Part shown: piece by piece, positions 6,650 through 10,043 of the stretch
How positions within the stretch are numbered: position 1 is the first letter of the stretch
Layout of the letters: each line of letters starts with the position of its first letter
NCBI GenBank assembly: GCA_943914555.1
Contig: CALUCM010000032.1
Span: 1 to 10,043 of the forward strand
Length of the DNA stretch: 10,043 nt
Reading direction: 5' to 3'
From: an uncultured Francisella sp.
GTDB taxonomy: Bacteria > Pseudomonadota > Gammaproteobacteria > Burkholderiales > Neisseriaceae
The notes under the pieces: model-generated
The model's input: the letters and a program-made list of their open reading frames with translations, nothing else
Database searches by the model: none
Told to the model about the DNA's origin: nothing
Made by a program: the position numbers and the translations under genes

Positions 6650-6670
6650 GTATATATTTAGTATATATTT
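6650..6670. repeat. Short direct repeat with 11-bp period
   Basis: GTATATATTT occurs at 6650-6659 and again at 6661-6670, one helical turn apart. It could be a bent or easily melted element or a paired binding site, or a chance outcome in AT-rich DNA. Confidence 0.5.
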
Positions 6671-6748
6671 TTTCTGTTAGTTTTTTTTTACTTTTCATTA
6701 AGAAACAAATAGATAGAATAATTTGACAGTGGAAAAAGCTGTTTATTA

Positions 6749-6765
6749 ATCTGTTGATTACAGAT
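6749..6765. promoter_or_regulatory. Operator-like palindrome
   Basis: ATCTGT-TGATT-ACAGAT is a perfect 6-bp inverted repeat with a 5-bp spacer, about 120 bp upstream of lpxC. The size and symmetry suit a dimeric regulator, but I recognise no specific factor. Confidence 0.35.
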
Positions 6766-6792
6766 GAATAACTTTTATGAGTCGATCGTCTG

Positions 6793-6801
6793 TGTGGATA
6801 A
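6793..6801 (-). promoter_or_regulatory. DnaA-box match (perfect)
   Basis: TGTGGATAA, the reverse complement of the DnaA-box consensus TTATCCACA, lies just upstream of the candidate lpxC -35. The same 9-mer also occurs inside purD (2229-2237), so a chance match is a real possibility. Confidence 0.35.
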
Positions 6802-6804
6802 GTA

Positions 6805-6833
6805 GTGATACTTTCAACAACTTAAAATATTAT
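6805..6833 (+). promoter_or_regulatory. Candidate lpxC promoter
   Basis: GTGATA (6805-6810, 4 of 6 to TTGACA), a 17-bp spacer and TATTAT (6828-6833, 5 of 6 to TATAAT) would start transcription near 6840, giving a leader of about 45 nt. TTGACA at 6723-6728 is a better -35 hexamer, but only weak -10 candidates follow it. Confidence 0.35.
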
Positions 6834-6842
6834 TTATCCAAA
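6834..6842 (+). promoter_or_regulatory. DnaA-box-like site (8 of 9)
   Basis: TTATCCAAA differs from TTATCCACA at one base. It lies 33 bp from the perfect match, on the opposite strand, and would overlap the predicted lpxC transcription start. Confidence 0.25.
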
Positions 6843-6885
6843 ACAACTAAGAAATTTAATTTTAAAATTATTCTTATAAATAGGT

Positions 6886-7791
6886 ATGTTACAAAGAACT
6901 ATAAAAAAGTTATTCACTGTTACAGGTATGGGGCTGCATTCAGGAGAGCGAGTAAAAGTTACCTTAAAACCTTTGCCATGTGATCAAGGCATTGTGTTTC
7001 GACGGATTGATTTAGGGTTTCCTTTGAATCAAGCAATTCGTTTAAGCCCTTACCTTATTAATGATACAAGACTAAGTAGCACCATCGTCACACAGCGAGG
7101 AGTTCGTATTGGTACTATTGAGCATTTAATGTCTGCTTTTTGTGCTTTGGGTATTGATAATGTGCTTGTCGAATTAAATGCACCAGAAATTCCTATTATG
7201 GATGGTTCTAGTCTACCATTTATCATGGCTATGCAAGAAGCAGGTATTGTGGAACAATTGGAAGAAAAGCGCTTTTTAAAGGTAAAGAAGAAAATCCGCT
7301 TAGGAAATGGTGATAAATGGGTAGAGCTTCTTCCTTATGAAGGGTTTAAAATAGGATTACAAATTCATTTTAATCATGTGGTTTTTAAGGAGAGCAACAA
7401 ATTTTTTGAAGTTGATTTTGCAAAAACTTCTTATATTGAAGCCATAGCTAAAGCGAGAACTTTTGGCTTTATGGATGAGATAGAGTACATGCGTTCACAA
7501 AATCTTGGTTTGGGTGGTAATCTAAATAATGCAATTGTGGTGGGAGAACATGATATTTTAAATAAGGAAGGCTTGCGTTATCCCAATGAGTTTGTAAGAC
7601 ATAAAATATTAGATGCAATCGGTGATTTATATACTTTAACTCATCCAATTATTACTCATTTTAAAGGTTATAAATCTGGTCATGCCTTGAATAACAAGCT
7701 AATCAGAAAATTGTTGGAAGAAAAAAGTAATTATGAATGGGTGAGTTTTCCCAATGATAGACATCTACCCGATTCTTTTCATTATCTTTAA
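6886..7791 (+). CDS. lpxC: UDP-3-O-acyl-N-acetylglucosamine deacetylase
   Basis: LpxC is the zinc-dependent, committed step of lipid A synthesis: it removes the acetyl group from UDP-3-O-acyl-GlcNAc in the cytoplasm. The 301 residues align along the whole of E. coli LpxC (305). Zinc ligands are His80 in TIEHL, His239 and Asp243 in RHKILDAIGD; Glu79 is the general base and His266 (KSGHALNNKL) the second catalytic residue. NAPEIPIMDGSSLPF (98-112) and KARTFGFM (189-196) are also typical. The start matches E. coli (MLQRTIKK versus MIKQRTLKR), yet only an AGG too close to the ATG precedes it, so initiation may be weak. In E. coli it sits at the end of the division cluster after ftsZ; here it is a single gene, divergent from waaC and convergent with mnmE. 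Confidence 0.98.
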   Translation: MLQRTIKKLFTVTGMGLHSGERVKVTLKPLPCDQGIVFRRIDLGFPLNQAIRLSPYLINDTRLSSTIVTQRGVRIGTIEHLMSAFCALGIDNVLVELNAPEIPIMDGSSLPFIMAMQEAGIVEQLEEKRFLKVKKKIRLGNGDKWVELLPYEGFKIGLQIHFNHVVFKESNKFFEVDFAKTSYIEAIAKARTFGFMDEIEYMRSQNLGLGGNLNNAIVVGEHDILNKEGLRYPNEFVRHKILDAIGDLYTLTHPIITHFKGYKSGHALNNKLIRKLLEEKSNYEWVSFPNDRHLPDSFHYL

Positions 7792-7797
7792 AAATCA

Positions 7798-9153
7798 TTA
7801 CTTTCCAATACAAAATTGAGAAAAGATACACGCTAGCAAATCATCAGAAGTTGATTTACCAGTTATTTCATCTAAATAATCTTGTGCTCGACGTAAATGT
7901 TCCGCTGCCAAATCCAAAGTTTCACTATTTTCTAATGCTTTTTTAATTTCATTATGAGCGTTGCTTAATTGCTCAGTATGACGTAGTCTTGCGCTGAATA
8001 AACTTTCTTTTTCTCCTTGGTAACCTGCTTGCTTTAGTATTTCTTGCTCTAATAAATCAAAACCGCGATGTTCTTTAACTGAAATTTTTATAAGTGGTAC
8101 ATAATGTCCTTCTCTAGTAACTTCTGCTTGCTCGTGCGAAAGATCAATTTTATTTTTTATATAAATTATTTTAGCATCTTTAGGTAATTTATTGATGAGA
8201 TTAATAGTTTCTTCATTGGGAGAATTATTGTCACTCATTAAAACAAGAGCAATGTCCGTCTGATCCAGTACACTTTGAATTCGTTTTATGCCCAATACTT
8301 CAACAGGGTCAATGGTCTTGTGTAAACCGGCACTATCTGTCAAGTGAATGGTTAGTCCAGAAAGAATAATTGTTTCATGAAGCAAATCGCGTGTTGTTCC
8401 AGCAATATCAGTTACCAAAGCCGCATCTTTTTGTGATAGAGCATTGAGCAAGGAAGACTTGCCGACATTAGGCGCACCCATCAATAAAACACGTTGTCCT
8501 TCTTGCAAAAGAGCTCCTTGCTTGGCATTAGTCAATAAAAGTTTTATCTTTTTGTCTAAAATAGTCAGGTTGTTAGTGATATCGTGCTGGGACAGGACGT
8601 CAATTTCTTCTTCTGGAAAATCTAAATAAGCCTCAATTAAAACACGTAACGATATAATTGCTTCGTTAATTTCTTTTAATTGATCGGAAAAATAGCCCTC
8701 TAGAGAGAGACTAGCGCTTTTTGCTGCGCTTTCACTGCTGGAATTAATAAGATCAGCAATGCTTTCTGCTTGTATTAGGTCTATTTTGTTATTTAGAAAA
8801 GCACGTTGACTGAATTCTCCTGGTTGTGCCTGTCTTGCACCTAGGGCAATACAGCGTTTTAATAAACGTTTTAGTACCATCGTGCCGCCATGACACTGTA
8901 GCTCTAATACATTTTCTCCAGTAAAACTATGTGGCGCTTGAAAAAAAAGTGCTAACCCTTGGTCAATCACTTCTTTTTCTTCATCATAAAAAGAAGTGAA
9001 GGTAGCGTAGCGCGCAATTAAATTTTGTTTGCCGCAGAGCTGTTGTATAAAAGGCGTTATGTTTTTACCGGAAATACGAATGACGCCAATGCCAGCGTTG
9101 CCGGGGGCAGTGGCAATGGCAGCAATCGTGTCGTGCTGTGATAAATAAATCAT
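7798..9153 (-). CDS. mnmE: tRNA uridine-5-carboxymethylaminomethyl modification GTPase MnmE
   Basis: MnmE works with MnmG to modify the wobble uridine (position 34) of tRNAs reading codons that end in A or G. The 451 residues equal the family length. The N-terminal tetrahydrofolate-binding domain begins MIYLSQHDTIAAIATAPGNA and includes LECHGG-like LQCHGG (85-90) and PGEFSQRAFLNNKIDLIQAE (111-130). The G domain shows G1 GAPNVGKSS (226-234), G2 DIAGTTRD (249-256), G3 DSAGLH (273-278; DTAG plus I/L-R is usual) and G4 NKID (334-337). The protein ends with the catalytic-cysteine motif CIGK (448-451). Its ATG overlaps the mpl stop (ATGA), and its end converges on lpxC with 6 bp between stops. The usual neighbours rpmH, rnpA and yidC are absent. 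Confidence 0.98.
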   Translation of the reverse strand: MIYLSQHDTIAAIATAPGNAGIGVIRISGKNITPFIQQLCGKQNLIARYATFTSFYDEEKEVIDQGLALFFQAPHSFTGENVLELQCHGGTMVLKRLLKRCIALGARQAQPGEFSQRAFLNNKIDLIQAESIADLINSSSESAAKSASLSLEGYFSDQLKEINEAIISLRVLIEAYLDFPEEEIDVLSQHDITNNLTILDKKIKLLLTNAKQGALLQEGQRVLLMGAPNVGKSSLLNALSQKDAALVTDIAGTTRDLLHETIILSGLTIHLTDSAGLHKTIDPVEVLGIKRIQSVLDQTDIALVLMSDNNSPNEETINLINKLPKDAKIIYIKNKIDLSHEQAEVTREGHYVPLIKISVKEHRGFDLLEQEILKQAGYQGEKESLFSARLRHTEQLSNAHNEIKKALENSETLDLAAEHLRRAQDYLDEITGKSTSDDLLACIFSQFCIGK

Positions 9154-10043
9154 GATTGAACCAATGCCTTTGCTTTTAAGCCTTCTAAAAGGAGATCGTG
9201 AATATTTTGACTTTCACTATTACTCATTACCACGATTACATCTTTTGCTTTTGCTTCTTGCAGGACTTTGTGTGTTAATTGCTCAATTCCATTAACAATG
9301 ATGGTTTGCTTAGAAAGAGTAGAAAAAGTAGTTTTGACATCCCACGGAGTTTTTTGTGCATCAATAAAAATTAAATCGGCATCTTGTAATGCTAAAACTA
9401 GAGTGTGTTTCATTACTCCCAATTTCATGGTATTGGACCTGGGTTCTATAATTACCAATAGCCGGCCCTGATCTTTTTGTTTAGATTTTAATGCTTTTAT
9501 AGTCTGAGAAATAGCTGTTGGATGATGGGCAAAATCATCGTACAAGGTAACACCAGCTACTTCTCCTTTATATTGTAAGCGTCTTTTCACGCTACGAAAA
9601 TAATGCAAAGCATTAATGCTGATTTGTTCTTCAATGCCAATTTGTTTGGCTGCTGCAATGGCAGCTAAAGCATTTAGTTGGTTGTATTGCGCGAATAAAT
9701 CCCATTGTACTTCTCCCAATAACTGTTGTTGCCAATAAACAGGGAAGTGATTATCTGTGACAGAAGAATTAGTGTGATAGCCTTTTGTATCAGCAAAAGA
9801 AAGAGTGGGAGTCCATAAACCCATTTCTAATACCTCTTTAATACTGCTCTGTGTTGCATTATAAATAATCGTACCATTACTGCATATAGTGCGAATAAGA
9901 TGATGAAATTGCTTTTGAATTGCAGCAAGGTCTGGAAAAATATCGGCATGGTCGTATTCCAGATTATTGATGATAAGGATATCTGGATGATAATGTACAA
10001 ACTTAGACCGTTTATCAAAAAAAGCAGTGTCGTATTCATCTGC
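9150..10043 (-). CDS. mpl: UDP-N-acetylmuramate:L-alanyl-gamma-D-glutamyl-meso-diaminopimelate ligase (C-terminal 297 residues)
   Basis: Mpl rejoins recycled murein tripeptide to UDP-MurNAc, feeding it back into peptidoglycan synthesis in the cytoplasm. The frame is open without a stop to the window edge, so the gene is partial at its 5' end; the P-loop domain lies outside. The first visible residues, DEYDTAFFDKRSKFVHY and then NNLEYDHADIF (26-36 of the visible part), are characteristic of Mpl within the Mur ligases. Later motifs are YNQLNALAAIAAAKQIGI (119-136), YDDFAHHPTAI (168-178) and EPRSNTMKLGVMKHTL (200-215). The C-terminal MSNSESQNIH replaces the more usual MSNGGF-G-IH. An ATG at 9822-9824 is internal and not the start. 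It probably forms an operon with mnmE. MurC is excluded by the Mpl-type motifs. Confidence 0.96.
   Translation of the reverse strand, partial: ADEYDTAFFDKRSKFVHYHPDILIINNLEYDHADIFPDLAAIQKQFHHLIRTICSNGTIIYNATQSSIKEVLEMGLWTPTLSFADTKGYHTNSSVTDNHFPVYWQQQLLGEVQWDLFAQYNQLNALAAIAAAKQIGIEEQISINALHYFRSVKRRLQYKGEVAGVTLYDDFAHHPTAISQTIKALKSKQKDQGRLLVIIEPRSNTMKLGVMKHTLVLALQDADLIFIDAQKTPWDVKTTFSTLSKQTIIVNGIEQLTHKVLQEAKAKDVIVVMSNSESQNIHDLLLEGLKAKALVQS

Larger units (their letters stand above)
6575..6885. other. 311-bp AT-rich divergent intergenic region between waaC and lpxC
   Basis: No gene is supported here. It must contain the divergent promoters for the waaC operon and lpxC. The waaC-proximal half (about 6601-6720) is strongly AT-rich with runs of TATATA and a nine-T tract near 6681. 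The lpxC-proximal half contains a palindrome, two DnaA-box-like sites and a candidate lpxC promoter, listed separately. Confidence 0.7.

Noticed and set aside
6777..6983. Plus-strand open frame overlapping the start of lpxC
   Set aside because: It overlaps the lpxC N-terminus in another frame, has no recognisable features and no good ribosome site.
9822..10039. Apparent split of mpl, with an ATG start at 9824 and a separate small membrane-like frame (9827-10039) upstream
   Set aside because: The mpl frame itself has no stop from 9150 to 10043 and encodes typical Mpl motifs throughout, so there is no break; the other frame is a shadow.

Overview
The window is about 10 kb of AT-rich DNA from a Gram-negative gammaproteobacterium. 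LpxC, WaaC (heptosyltransferase I), Mpl, the EtfA/EtfB pair and MnmE all look gammaproteobacterial. Low GC, compact gene junctions and weak Shine-Dalgarno sites at several genes fit a host-associated lineage, perhaps in or near Legionellales, but that placement is an inference.

Layout from left to right. Positions 1-1826 (minus strand) hold a tandemly duplicated two-gene cassette. Each copy encodes a Sec-exported, glycine-zipper small protein followed by an approximately 150-residue multi-pass membrane protein. The best hypothesis is a bacteriocin-like effector with its membrane immunity protein, present as two diverged copies. This is the accessory and potentially novel part of the window. 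Positions 1827-1990 are non-coding apart from the upstream copy's promoter. Positions 1991-6574 (minus strand) are a very tight five-gene operon, waaC-etfB-etfA-yigZ-purD, with 4-bp overlaps or 1-bp gaps at every junction. It mixes LPS core synthesis, electron transfer, an IMPACT-family protein and purine synthesis. Positions 6575-6885 are a 311-bp AT-rich divergent intergenic region with candidate promoters, a perfect DnaA-box match plus a near match, a 17-bp palindrome and an 11-bp-period direct repeat. Positions 6886-7791 (plus strand) are lpxC, alone and outside its usual cell-division cluster. Positions 7798-10043 (minus strand) are mnmE and, upstream of it and overlapping by 4 bp, mpl, whose N-terminal part lies beyond the window edge.

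The housekeeping genes have an envelope theme: LpxC commits to lipid A, WaaC adds the first core heptose, and Mpl recycles peptidoglycan peptide. MnmE (tRNA modification), EtfAB (electron transfer), PurD (purines) and YigZ are general metabolism. I see no tRNA, rRNA, CRISPR array, insertion sequence or convincing intrinsic terminator.
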